Assembly: GCF_003576645.1 (NCBI RefSeq)
Contig: NC_044917.1
Location: forward strand, 20,423,134-20,487,133
Direction: 5' to 3'
Source: Ipomoea triloba
Lineage: Eukaryota > Streptophyta > Magnoliopsida > Solanales > Convolvulaceae
DNA: 64,000 bases
Part shown: positions 47,901 through 58,827 of the stretch, in pieces
Layout: each line of letters opens with the position of its first letter
Numbering within the stretch: the stretch's first letter is position 1
Program-made: the position numbers and the translations under genes
Notes under the pieces: generated by a model
What the model saw: only the letters and a program-made list of their open reading frames with translations
The model's database searches: none
Told to the model about the DNA's origin: nothing

Positions 47901-50140
47901 GAAAGGTGGTGGGGAAGCTAGCCACTCGAAACTGGGAATGATCAAAGAGGGTTTGCTCGAATCAATGGAAGAGAACATATATGACAAAAACCTAGAAATT
48001 ACTCTTTAAATAGGTGGCTGAGCCCTGTTGCAATGTCTTCTCCATTCAAAGAGCTTTGTAGAAGGCCTTGGAGAAGACAGACAATTCAAACTGAAAACAT
48101 ATCTTTTGTTTAAAATATGATCACCATCACCAATCCAAAACTTAATCAACTCACAGGAAACAAGTACCACATCTCCAGCTCTCCTTCAGGGAAAGCTTTG
48201 CCGTTGCCGAACTTGCGGAGAACAAATCCATCTATATACGTATATGGACGTATGGTCGGCAAACAGAGATGCGAAGAAAATTTTATAAGTTTTGGATCAA
48301 TACATAATATGGTAATCATATATTATTATTATAGAAATAATTATTATTATAGAAATAATAATAATATAGAAAGTTGTTTATTTGCAAAGCAGGGCTTTGT
48401 TGACATCAAATTTTCTGTTTTAATGATGTGTCACATTGTGGTTCACCGCCGGTGTATAGCACTTATACACCGGCGGTGCATCAAATATTTTTCCATTATC
48501 TTTTGGCAATAATGTATATGGATCCTCTTTAGTGATGGACTGATGGTGTTTGAAATTCCTCTGTGAAACTGACAGACTGTACATGGCTCCCAAGATCATT
48601 GTTTGTGCTCCAGAGGCATTTGCTTGTGTGCAATGAAGACCTAACACAGCTAGGCTCTCTTTCAGAGAACGCATCTTCCTCGTACTTTTCACTGGATTTT
48701 TGTTGCGCCATAGTTGATGTATCTGAAATGGTAAGTCTTCATTTATAAACATGTTCTTTTCATTTATTATCATTTGATGCTTGCTTCAAAGGTGTGGTTG
48801 ACTGTTACTGGTTGGTGCAGTACTGGAGTTCCCGTATACCTGTGTTCTAGTTCTACTCTCTTGTTCAATTGACTATAACCGCACAACAGAAGTATTGCTT
48901 TTATCTGCATTCTAATTTATACCAACCACAATCAATTGCTTACATTGCTATCAAAATCCATTCTTGACCTATTTATCCAAGTTGCAATTTAGAAATTTAG
49001 ACTGTTCCTTTTGGCAACCAGATTATATATATATATATATATACTGACAAGGGATCAGGTGCGAAGCTTCTCCCATGTGAAACGTGCGGATTAATCACAG
49101 CCTTTTATCTTGCCAAAATCAACAGCCCAGAATGAAGAACGATTAAAAAAACGCAGTGGCATTATGGTCATTTTGCGTAAGGTCAAAACTTAAGGTGTGC
49201 AAGTTTAAAGCTTAAGGTGCGTAAGTTCAAAGCTTAAGGTGCGTAAGGTCACAGCTTAAGGTGCGTAAGGTCACAGCTTAAGGTGTGCGTACCTTTAAAG
49301 CTTAGGGTGCGTCACTTTCTAGTTTAAGGTGCATCTGTTTATTTCTTAAGGTGCGTAAGTTTATAGTGTTTATAGCTTAAGGTGCGTATGTTTAAAACGT
49401 TTAAGGTGCGTAAGTTTATAACTTAAGGTGTGTAAGTTTACAGCTTAAGGTGTGTATATTTAAAGTTTAAGGTGCTTAAGTTTATAGCTTAAGGTGTGTA
49501 TGCTTTAAAGCTTAAGGTAAGCCACTTTCTAGTTTAAGGTGCATCAGTTTAATTCTTAAAGTGTGTATGTTTAAAGCTTAAGGTGCGTAAGTTTATAGTT
49601 TAAGGTGCATTAACACTTGATCATTTGCATCCATGTTGTCGAGAAGCGCGTTTAAAAAAAAAAAAAATTTCCTTCAGTGTCAGCCGTTGATCTAGAACGG
49701 CTCATATCTCACCTTATTTTTCACCTGGGAGAAGCTTCGCACTTGAACCATCCCCTATATATGTTTGTATGTGTGTGTATATATATATGGAAAGATTATA
49801 TCTTTGCTTTGACTCATTTTGAATGCATCCTCTTACTAATAAACCTCAGAGTAGAGTGATGATATTTGCTTAATTTCATAATTAGAACTTGCGTGTATTT
49901 CAGGTCATTGAAACCACAGAGAGCCACTGCGTGACTCTGACTGTAGAAGGGGCAAATTCAGAGTTCTGCCCTTCTGAGAAGAAAGATAAGATACATGAAG
50001 CAGTGCCCAAGGGGGATTGGAAGATAAAGTGGTTCTCAGTAGAAAGCCTGTTCAAATTTGTGGTATTGTTGAAGGCAATACGTACTGAAGCCAGTACAAG
50101 TCCTCTACTTGTATCTTACGGCCAATCATTTCAAGTCTAG
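41947..50140 (+). CDS. STK11-interacting-protein (LIP1)-like leucine-rich-repeat protein, multi-exon host gene
   Basis: Exons joined in phase: 41947-42387, 42644-42901, 43348-43590, 43734-43883, 43994-45477, 46066-46139, 46262-46343, then an exon I cannot place between 46344 and 46656, then 46657-46763, 48576-48730 and 49904-50140 (stop). All placed introns are GT-AG; the protein is about 1,080-1,100 residues. Exon 1 holds a LIP1-type N-terminal region ('PFARLKVLELRGCDLS', 'LEKLICHNST'). Exons 2-3 hold four to five LRRs ('LPAIETLDLSRNKFAKVDNL', 'LKHLDLGFNHLRSV', 'LVGLDISYNIISNF'). Exon 5 is acidic, Ser-rich and disordered, with a basic KKKPKRKPKRR patch. The C-terminal exons are conserved in plant relatives ('KISIFQYSMVQFWC'). 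The human relative binds the kinase LKB1/STK11; the plant role is unknown to me. Start: ATG 41947 opens the conserved N-terminus. The gene looks intact but carries two transposons in late introns. Confidence 0.85.
47086..48494. mobile_element. MULE inside an intron of the LRR gene, 1409 bp
   Basis: Near-identical inverted ends of about 77 bp start GGAAAAATATTTGATGCACC and end GGTGCATCAAATATTTTTCC. Each arm contains its own palindrome CACCGCCGGTG...CACCGGCGGTG around a TATA..TATA core. A perfect 9-bp duplication ATTATCTTT flanks it (47077-47085 and 48495-48503). The interior (about 47300-48300) is less AT-rich and has open frames on both strands (47563-47925 minus, 48117-48512 plus) but no transposase I recognise. 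It may hold a captured gene fragment. Its right end lies 81 bp before the splice acceptor of exon 48576-48730. Confidence 0.9.
49051..49754. mobile_element. TIR element filled with a GGTGCGTAAG minisatellite, in the last intron of the LRR gene
   Basis: Outer inverted ends share GGTGCGAAGCTTCTCCC (49058 onward) and its complement GGGAGAAGCTTCGCACTT (49727-49744), with GGGAT/ATCCC at the edges. Between them (about 49190-49615) lie some 18 imperfect copies of a 20-25-bp unit, 'CTTAAGGTGCGTAAGTTTA' and variants (GTGTGTA, GTGCATC). The flanking sequence does not give a clear target duplication, so the superfamily is uncertain. Confidence 0.6.
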
Positions 50141-50399
50141 AGGAAAGAGAGGGCAAGGAATTCTTCCTCTATATATATACGTATGTGTATATGTATGTGT
50201 GTGTATATATATATATGTATATATTCTTTCCATTCTTTGGGTTCTGGGTAATCTTGCTGGTACATTCTTAGATCCCCTCCCTGCAGCGGTCAATAGAGAT
50301 GTCTTAGCATGCATTCTTGTTTGTCCCACAAGTTGGCTGTGATTATTTTAGTGTACAAAGTGTATAATGCTGATTGCTATTGCATCAACTTTAGTTTGG

Positions 50400-51310
50400 A
50401 TAATATAGATTACTTAGCAACATCTAACATGGCATTTGGGTGGAAGAAAGAAATTAGAACTAAAAGAATTGTAATGGTGGAAAAAGAATAAGGTAAGAAT
50501 AAAATAGGAATTCAAATTACATTGTTTGGTAGGAAGGAATAGAATTATTGGGATTGAAAAGGAAAGAAGTGATATAAAGATTAAAATATCCTTATGTAAT
50601 ACGTAGTAATAATAAGGGAAAAAAGTCAAATAGACCCTCTAACTTTACACCAAAGTGCAATTAGAACTTTGAACTTTTTAAAAATGCAATTAAGCTCATA
50701 AACAAGTCATTTTTGTGCATTGAAATCCTAAAAATCAATAATTGACCTACAATAGCAGGTAAATCGACACCAACGATGTTTTGGTAATCGTCAACAGTCG
50801 TCGGTCGCCCTCATCGTCGGAGATGGCGACTAGTTGGCCACCTTCTCATGTAACTGAATGGTCGCCTATAGAAGGTGATTAGTTTGTTACCTATGGTTGC
50901 CTAGATAAGTCAACTAGTTGGTTGCCCTCTCTAGGCAACCAAATGTCGCCTGGAGAAGGTGACCATGGGTTGCCCTCTCTACCAAATGGTTGCCTAGAGA
51001 AGGCGACTATGGGTCTCCCTCTCTATCGGAGAGGGCGACCAGTGGTTGAAGAAGGTGACCAGTAATCTGTTGGTTACCGGTAATTTGTGTTTATTTGATC
51101 AATTTTAACAAGTTGAAGAGTTTAATTGCACTTTTAAAAAGTTTAGGATCTAATTGTACTTTGATGTAAAGTTAAATCCTTTCCTACAATCATTGAATTG
51201 TAATTCATGGGATACTCATAAATTGCAAAACAAAAGAAGGGAATTGCATTTCTCTAATCATTGTAATTGCGGTGGCCAAAGAATTATGATGAAATTATAA
51301 TACAATAAAT
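50400..51310. other. Downstream spacer with a possible older DNA-transposon remnant
   Basis: 'TTGTTTGGTAGGAAGGAATAG' near 50522 and 'GTCTACCAAATAGCAC' near 51309 look like opposing TIR-type ends of an older element. The element at 50617-51184 was inserted between them. No target duplication was identified for the outer pair. Confidence 0.3.
50617..51184. mobile_element. TIR element, about 568 bp (MULE-like)
   Basis: Inverted ends of about 65 bp. The left reads 'CTAACTTTACACCAAAGTGC' and 'CTTTTTAAAAATGCAATTAA'; the right reads the complement, 'TTAATTGCACTTTTAAAAAG' and 'GTACTTTGATGTAAAGTTAA'. The interior has several inverted and direct copies of a GGTTGCCTAGA/TCTCTAGGCAACC phrase with GAAGGTGACTA. 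No coding is recognised. A target duplication is not clear. Confidence 0.6.
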
Positions 51311-51720
51311 GTCTACCAAATAGCACATAAATGACTTTTCATTGTTAGTTTGGTATACTATAACGTATTTGTATCATTGAGAATGTACACTATTTATTTG
51401 CAATTTTTTTCTCAACGAATTTTAATATTACTTCACTTGAATTTTCCAAAAAAAAAAAGTAAAAAGTTAAGATACTATTGTTAGATAGTCAAACAAGTCA
51501 ACCATGTTTGGTAAATAGCGATTCACCTTTTTTAGCATTTTGGTTATGGTGAAAAATACTAAAGTCACCATTTAGTTAACCAACAATTTGGAACAACAAT
51601 TTGCTTTGTATAGCATTTTGGATTGACATTTTTTTCTTTCCCTAAAATGCTCCATTATTAATATAAAAAAAATCATAAATGCCTTTTAATGCCCCTTTAA
51701 TGAGGAACCTTTCCTCAAGC
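51311..51720. other. AT-rich spacer
   Basis: I see no gene or element between the downstream remnant and the left end of the large MULE. Confidence 0.45.
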
Positions 51721-51839
51721 CTGCCTGCGCAAATTATGCCGTGGACCCAGGTCCACCTTGTAAGGTGGAAATGGGGCCAAAACGACGTCGTTTTATGCGT
51801 TTTTAAATTTTTTTTTTTGTTAATTAACGCCGTTAACGG

Positions 51840-52061
51840 AGATTGGGAGCAGCAGGCGGTTGTTCGATTCTCCAGTCATCGCAGTTTTCTCGTTCGATTC
51901 ATCATCGCAGTTCTCCAGTCATTCACTATCATCGCAAAACAATTCTTCACTCATTCATCATCGCAATTCTCGTTCGATTCATCATCGCAGTTCTCCTCCG
52001 ATTCATCATCGCGAAATTCTTTCGATTCACCATCGTAATTCTTCTTTGCAATTCTTCATCA
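51840..52061 (+). repeat. 5' leader with short tandem repeat 'TTCATCATCGCAGTTCTCC'
   Basis: Five to six imperfect copies of an approximately 24-30-bp phrase (TTCGATTCATCATCGCA with TTCTCC or ATTCTCG) lie between the MULE end and the first ATG of the transposase gene. It is probably transcribed leader. Confidence 0.6.
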
Positions 52062-52064
52062 ATG

Positions 52065-52907
52065 ATGGCAGAGGCAGTAGATCAACTAAGTTTACACGTT
52101 GATGGCTCATCTCCGATTGCAGGTTTTAAGTTTGGATTCATGTTTGATGAATTGTATAGATTTATGTTTGTTTTTTTCGAATTTAGGATTTATGGTTAGA
52201 TTGATTGTGTAACCATGTATTTGAGTTTTAGATTCACACTTATACAACTCTACATTCACAGTTACATAGTGATAGATTCACACATTTAGAACACTACATT
52301 CACACTGTTTCCTGATACTCTGTTTTATTTTTTATATTTGCAGTGATGGCAGAGGCAGTAGATCAACTAAGTTTACACGTTGATGGCTCATCTTCGATTG
52401 CAGGTTTTAAGTTTGGATTCATGTTTGATGAATTGTATAGATTTATGTTTGTTTTTTTCGAATTTAGGATTTATGGTTAGATTGATTGTGTAACCATGTA
52501 TTTGAGTTTTAGATTCACACTTATACAACTCTACATTCACAGTTACATAGTGATAGATTCACACATTTAGAACACTACATTCACACTGTTTCCTGATACT
52601 CTGTTTTATTTTTTATATTTGCAGTGATGGCAGAGGCAGTAGATCAACTAAGTTTACACGTTGATGGCTCATCTTCGATTGCAGGTTTTAAGTTTGGATT
52701 CATGTTTGATGAATTGTATAGATTTATGTTTGTTTTTTTCGAATTTAGGATTTATGGTTAGATTGATTGTGTAACCATGTATTTGAGTTTTAGATTCACA
52801 CTTATACAACTCTACATTCACAGATACATAGTGCTAGATTCACACATTTAGAACTATAGATTCACACTGTTTTCCTGATACTCTGTTTTATTTTTTTATA
52901 TTTGTAG
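52065..52907 (+). repeat. 281-bp triplication of an exon plus its intron
   Basis: Three tandem units start at 52065, 52346 and 52627. Each has a 60-bp exon (coding MAEAVDQLSLHVDGSS and a few more residues) bounded by TTTGCAG and CAG|GTTTTAAG splice signals, and a 221-bp intron. Copies 1 and 2 are nearly identical; copy 3 diverges towards its end. The exon is a multiple of three, so all copies can be spliced in frame. Confidence 0.88.
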
Positions 52908-53209
52908 TGAATGCAGATTTAGTTGTTGTCTCAACAAGCAATGATCAAGGCTGTATAAATGTTGAGGATTCTACTTCAATTCCAGTTTTTTTTTTTAAAT
53001 TGTTTTTTAGAGTAAAATTAGTGATTCATATTGATTTACGATTTATGTGTAGTTGTGTGTAATAGTGTTTGATGTGTGAATATAGAGTATAGGAACTGTG
53101 AATATAGAGTTTTGAATGTGTGAATGCATAACAGTGTTGATATAATTGCTTTTTATTTGTTTTCTTTGGTATGCTTTTCCATACTTGAGGTTATATTTCA
53201 TATGTGCAG

Positions 53210-53337
53210 TTGATCAAGATTTGGTGGGTATTGTAGTAAGTATATGTGCAGTTGATCAAGATTTGGTGGGTATTGTAGTAAGTAATGGTGATGAAGATCA
53301 AGATTTGGTGGGTATTGTAGTAAGTAATGGTGATGAA
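53210..53337 (+). repeat. Tandem coding repeat at the start of the main transposase exon
   Basis: The DNA for DQDLVGIVVS occurs three times in frame (about 53213, 53255 and 53300), with linkers ICAV and NGDE. The first two units are 42 bp apart and include what looks like a copy of the splice-acceptor edge (ATATGTGCAG). Confidence 0.85.
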
Positions 53338-54379
53338 GTGTATGAGTTGTATAACGATTATGCATTTAGAGTTGGTTTTAGTGTGAGGAAGGGTAAGCAA
53401 CGCTACCAAGGGTCTACTAAAAATGTTAAGATGAAGACATTTTTGTGCTCTAAGGCTGGTAGTAAGTCCAAGAAAAACAGTGGTGTTAAGGCGTATTTAA
53501 AGATTGATTTAAGGACGGGGTGTGGCGCATATATTCAGTTTGATGTAGATGGTAATGGGGTGTGGACAGTAACAAAACACGAGAANGCTCATAACCACAA
53601 GCTAAGCACTAAAGACAAGAGTTACCTACTTCGTTCGCACAGAAGAGTGGGAAATAATCAACTTTCATACTTAAGAGACTTAAAGAAGAGTGGGGTTGCC
53701 TTGGCGGATGGGATAAGGTTTTTGAAACATCAGTCAGGAGGGTCTCCACTCGTTGGGTTTACCAATCGAGATGCTTACAATTCATTGGCATCTGATTCAT
53801 TGAAGAGCTTGGATGGAACTGATTCGAATTCGTTGATTGAAATATTTAAGAGGAGGCAGTGTAATGAGTCTGACTTCTTTTTTGACTTTGAAGTTGATGA
53901 TGATGCAAGATTAACTAGATTTTTTTGGAGGGACGGGCAAATGAGACGAGACTATGCGTTGTTTGGAGACTTGTTAGTGCATGATACAACATATCGCACT
54001 AACAAGTACGACATGATATGTGGTCCATTTGTAGGGATGAACCACCATTGTATGAATATTATGTTTGGGTGTGGTTTTTTGATGAACGAAAGGATAGAGT
54101 CATTTGTATGGTTGTTTAGAGCATTTCTTAGATCTATGGGTGGCAAATGTCCACAAACCATTATGACTGATCAATGTGCAGCCATGGCTGCTGCAATCTC
54201 TCAAGTGTTTACAACATCACGGCATCGACTTTGCATATGACATATCGGTGAGAACTCGAAGAAGCACATCAAGACACTTAGGAACAATAAGAATTTCATG
54301 GATCTATTTAATTGTTTGTTGAAGTACACAGACACCGAAGCTGAGTTTGAGTTGTATTGGTCAAGGTATGTTATTGTAT

Positions 54380-54860
54380 TTTACTCATTCACTTTGAGTT
54401 TGAATTTTCAATACTATTTTTGTAAAATAATGACTTATTGATTTGTGAATATACAGTATAGAAGCTGTAAATCTAGAGTACTAAATGTGTGAATGTAGAA
54501 CAGATAGTAATATAATTACTGAACAAGTATCACTGAAATGTGTGAATATGGACTTTTCAAACTGTGAATATAGAGTATTGAATTTGTGAATATAGAGACA
54601 TGAATGTGTGAATGTAGATCAGATAGTAATATAATTACTGAACAAGTATTACTGAAATGTGTGAATGTGGACGTTTGAAACTGTGAATGTATAGTATAGG
54701 GTTTGTGAATGTAGAGTTGTGAATGTGTGAATGTTTATCAGACTTGAGTTCAGAGATCTTAAAAACTGTGAATGTAGAGGAGTGTATTTGTGAATATAGA
54801 GTTATCAGATTGTGAATATAGTTTCTAAAATTGTGAATATTTTTTCCTTTTGTGATCTTA
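54380..54860 (+). repeat. TGTGAATRT repeat block filling the last transposase intron
   Basis: Dozens of imperfect copies of TGTGAATATAGA / TGTGAATGTAGA, spaced by about 15-30 bp. They are grouped in a higher-order phrase with AGATAGTAATATAATTACTG and ACAAGTATCACTGAAATG. The sense strand is the transposase transcript strand. Confidence 0.88.
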
Positions 54861-57800
54861 TGATTTTCAGGATGGTGATTGACTATAAGTGTCATAAGAA
54901 TCCGTGGTTAGAAAAATTGTACGATTGTAGGGAAAAATGGTGCCCGGCATTTAACAAGGATTACTTTTCTGGTGGCATTTTATCCTCACAAAGGAGTGAA
55001 ACCACAAACCATTCAATTTCTAGGAAGCTAACAAAGACAGCAGGGCTTTGTGATTTCTACTCATCGTTTGTGAGCGTTGTTTCTAAATGGAGAAGTAAGG
55101 AAAATGGTGAGGATTTTCGGTGTGCTCAAGGCATGCCCAATATGATGATGGATGATGTGAAACTTCTTTCACATGCTAGAGAGGTATATACCATTGAAAT
55201 ATATTATATGTTTGAGGAACAATTCTTGAAAGGTGCTGCTTGTCATCAAGATAGTGTTTTGGATGATGGCTGTCATTTGAAGTATCATGTTTGGCGTCCT
55301 GATAAAGATATTATAAGGCATGAAGTTAGTTTTAAGCCTACCAATTTGGATATTTCTTGCAGTTGTAAGTTGTTTTCTGAATTAGGAATTTTGTGCTGCC
55401 ATTGTTTACGCATTATGAATGTACATTGCATTTGTTCTATTCCCGATAAATACATTTTGAAAAGGTGGACAAAGAAAGTTGCTGAAGGCAAGGCTGTTGA
55501 TATGGGTTCTTTGTCTTCTAATGTTGGTGTTGCTCCTTCAATTTGGGTTGTTGAGATGACCAGGAAGTTTAAAAGACTAATTGTTTCTTCTCAAGACAAC
55601 AGTGCAGCTAGACAGCGTTGTGAAGAAGCTTTTGAAAGTGCAAAGAAAAGTGTTGAAACCGAGGTTGGTTATGTTCATATTGAAGAGTCTGAAGTCCCAT
55701 CTTCAAGTGGTATTGTACAAGATCCATCAAGCCAGAGATTGAAAGGTGAGCGTAATAAGAGGCGAAGTAGTATTATTGAAAAGAAGTCTGCTGTAGCTAG
55801 GGGGCGAAAGAGTTCTGCAAACAAGGTTGCTTCAATTACAAAGGGTGTTGTTCAATCTATTTTGTCGGGAAGTTTATCTGAGATTGCTGGGGATGGATAT
55901 CTTGTACATCCAAGTTCTGGGAGTTCTGAATTAGTTCATGTTAATAAGAGATGACAATATATTTTTTGTATTTGTGAACATTTAGTTATAAAATTTCTTT
56001 GGAGTTATTAATTAGTACATTTCAGTGATGCTTGTGGAGTGTTGAAATTGTGAATTTAGAGTTATTAAGTTGTGAATGTTTAGTTTTAAAACTGAAATGT
56101 AGAACAGATAGTAATATAATCACTGAAATGTGTGAATGTGTAGTTTTCAATGTGTGAATATAGTTTATAGAATATGTGAATATATATAAACGAAAGTGTG
56201 AATGTTGAACAGATAGTAATATAATTACTGAACAAGTGTCACTGAAATGTGTGAATATATGACTTTTCAAACTATGAATATAGAGAATTGAAGTTGTGAA
56301 TATAGAGACACGAGTGTGTGAATCTAAACGAGATAGTAATATAATTTCTGAAATGTATGAATGAGGACTTTTCAGNTTTGTGAATATAGAGACATGAATG
56401 TGTGAATGTAGATCAGATAGTAATATAATTACTGAACAAGTATTACTGAAATGTGTGAATGTGGACGTTTGAAACTGTGAATGTATAGTATAGGGTTTGT
56501 GAATGTAGAGTTGTGAATGTGTGAATGTTTATCAGACTTGAGTTCAGAGATCTTAAAAACTGTGAATGTAGAGGAGTGTATTTGTGAATATAGAGTTATC
56601 AGATTGTGAATATAGTTTCTAAAATTGTGAATATTTTTTCCTTTTGTGATCTTATGATTTTCAGGATGGTGATTGACTATAAGTGTCATAAGAATCCGTG
56701 GTTAGAAAAATTGTACGATTGTAGGGAAAAATGGTGCCCGGCATTTAACAAGGATTACTTTTCTGGTGGCATTTTATCCTCACAAAGGAGTGAAACCACA
56801 AACCATTCAATTTCTAGGAAGCTAACAAAGACAGCAGGGCTTTGTGATTTCTACTCATCGTTTGTGAGCGTTGTTTCTAAATGGAGAAGTAAGGAAAATG
56901 GTGAGGATTTTCGGTGTGCTCAAGGCATGCCCAATATGATGATGGATGATGTGAAACTTCTTTCACATGCTAGAGAGGTATATACCATTGAAATATATTA
57001 TATGTTTGAGGAACAATTCTTGAAAGGTGCTGCTTGTCATCAAGATAGTGTTTTGGATGATGGCTGTCATTTGAAGTATCATGTTTGGCGTCCTGATAAA
57101 GATATTATAAGGCATGAAGTTAGTTTTAAGCCTACCAATTTGGATATTTCTTGCAGTTGTAAGTTGTTTTCTGAATTAGGAATTTTGTGCTGCCATTGTT
57201 TACGCATTATGAATGTACATTGCATTTGTTCTATTCCCGATAAATACATTTTGAAAAGGTGGACAAAGAAAGTTGCTGAAGGCAAGGCTGTTGATATGGG
57301 TTCTTTGTCTTCTAATGTTGGTGTTGCTCCTTCAATTTGGGTTGTTGAGATGACCAGGAAGTTTAAAAGACTAATTGTTTCTTCTCAAGACAACAGTGCA
57401 GCTAGACAGCGTTGTGAAGAAGCTTTTGAAAGTGCAAAGAAAAGTGTTGAAACCGAGGTTGGTTATGTTCATATTGAAGAGTCTGAAGTCCCATCTTCAA
57501 GTGGTATTGTACAAGATCCATCAAGCCAGAGATTGAAAGGTGAGCGTAATAAGAGGCGAAGTAGTATTATTGAAAAGAAGTCTGCTGTAGCTAGGGGGCG
57601 AAAGAGTTCTGCAAACAAGGTTGCTTCAATTACAAAGGGTGTTGTTCAATCTATTTTGTCGGGAAGTTTATCTGAGATTGCTGGGGATGGATATCTTGTA
57701 CATCCAAGTTCTGGGAGTTCTGAATTAGTTCATGTTAATAAGAGATGACAATATATTTTTTGTATTTGTGAACATTTAGTTATAAAATTTCTTTGGAGTT

Positions 57801-58169
57801 ATTAATTAGTACATTTCAGTGATGCTTGTGGAGTGTTGAAATTGTGAATTTAGAGTTATTAAGTTGTGAATGTTTAGTTTTAAAACTGAAATGTAGAACA
57901 GATAGTAATATAATCACTGAAATGTGTGAATGTGTAGTTTTCAATGTGTGAATATAGTTTATAGAATATGTGAATATATATAAACGAAAGTGTGAATGTT
58001 GAACAGATAGTAATATAATTACTGAACAAGTGTCACTGAAATGTGTGAATATATGACTTTTCAAACTATGAATATAGAGAATTGAAGTTGTGAATATAGA
58101 GACACGAGTGTGTGAATCTAAACGAGATAGTAATATAATTTCTGAAATGTATGAATGAGGACTTTGAGA
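54583..58169. repeat. 1794-bp tandem duplication joined by a single N (probable assembly artefact)
   Basis: 54583-56375 recurs as 56377-58169, with N at 56376, and I saw no substitution. It repeats half an intron, the whole last transposase exon (second copy 56665-57748, protein identical) and downstream repeat DNA. The second exon copy should not be counted as a separate gene. Its edges fall inside repeats, as expected of a mis-join. Confidence 0.88.
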
Positions 58170-58510
58170 TAGTAATATAATTTCTGAAATGTATGAATGA
58201 GGACTTTTCAGACTGTGAATATATTCTGAAATGTATGAATGAGGACTTTTCAGACTGTGAATATAGAGTATTGAAGATGTGAATATAAAGACATGAACGT
58301 GTGAATGTAGAATTGAAGATGTGAATATAAAGACATGAACGTGTGAATGTAGAGCAGATAGTAATATAATTATTGAAATTGTGAATTTGGATTTATTAAG
58401 TTGTGAATTTGGTAAACAGAGTTAAGATTATTATGGTCAATGGTCAATTTTATAGTTAGAGAAGTGTGAATGTGGTGTTTTGAAATTATGAATATAAAGC
58501 TATGGGGGTG
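55960..58510 (+). repeat. TGTGAATRT repeat block between the convergent genes
   Basis: The same TGTGAATATAGA / GTGAATGTAGA family on the + strand continues past the transposase stop (and in its duplicated copy) to about 58510. It includes short local duplications at 58150-58350 (e.g. two copies of GAAATGTATGAATGAGGAC). No coding apart from the duplicated exon at 56665-57748. Confidence 0.85.
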
Positions 58511-58827
58511 TGAATATGTAACAAAATTAAAACTTGTACAAAAAAGGATTACAACATAGTTCTACAGGTATTCAAGGAAATATTGTATATTCACATTTGA
58601 GTACAAGCTGTTCATTTCTTGTTGTACAAGAGTTTGGTTTTCTTGATTACAATGTTTTTCAATGTGTTGGCACGCCACCTTATGATTGTTGCGGCGTACC
58701 TGACCTTCAATCCAATTAAGAAGTCTTCCTACAAATATACAAGATCAAATAAATACTTTATTGCAATGCTAGGAAAAAAAAAAGAGAAGAAATTATTCAA
58801 AGCTAGTATTTGTGTACTTACATTTAA

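Larger units (their letters stand above)
52062..55954 (+). pseudogene. MULE transposase with FAR1-like DNA-binding region and SWIM zinc finger
   Basis: Proposed exons: 52062-52122, 52344-52403, 52625-52684, 52908 to about 52990, 53210-54365, 54871-55954. The N-terminus is low-complexity and repeated. A FAR1-type DNA-binding region follows ('FRVGFSVRKGKQRYQG', 'AYIQFDVDGNGVWTV', then H-N-H). The MULE transposase core has Asp codons at 53983-53985 (VHDTTYRTNKYD) and 54169-54171 (TDQCAAM). The last exon holds the SWIM motif CSCKLFSELGILCCHC (from 55358) and a basic, disordered tail. Such proteins bind the element ends and catalyse cut-and-paste transposition. A TGA at 54238-54240 sits where the family usually has Trp in a CIWH-like motif, and an N lies at 53586. 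All other joins stay in frame, so the copy is young and disabled by perhaps one base. Confidence 0.88.

Noticed and set aside
48117..48512. A host gene at 48.1-48.5 kb
   Set aside because: It lies inside the MULE and runs into its right terminal repeat. No domain is recognised.
49180..49615. CRISPR-like array
   Set aside because: Repeat units are contiguous and imperfect, without regular unique spacers, and this is plant nuclear DNA.
56665..57748. A second transposase exon as an independent gene copy
   Set aside because: It is identical to 54871-55954 and lies behind a single N, so it is best explained as the assembly duplication.
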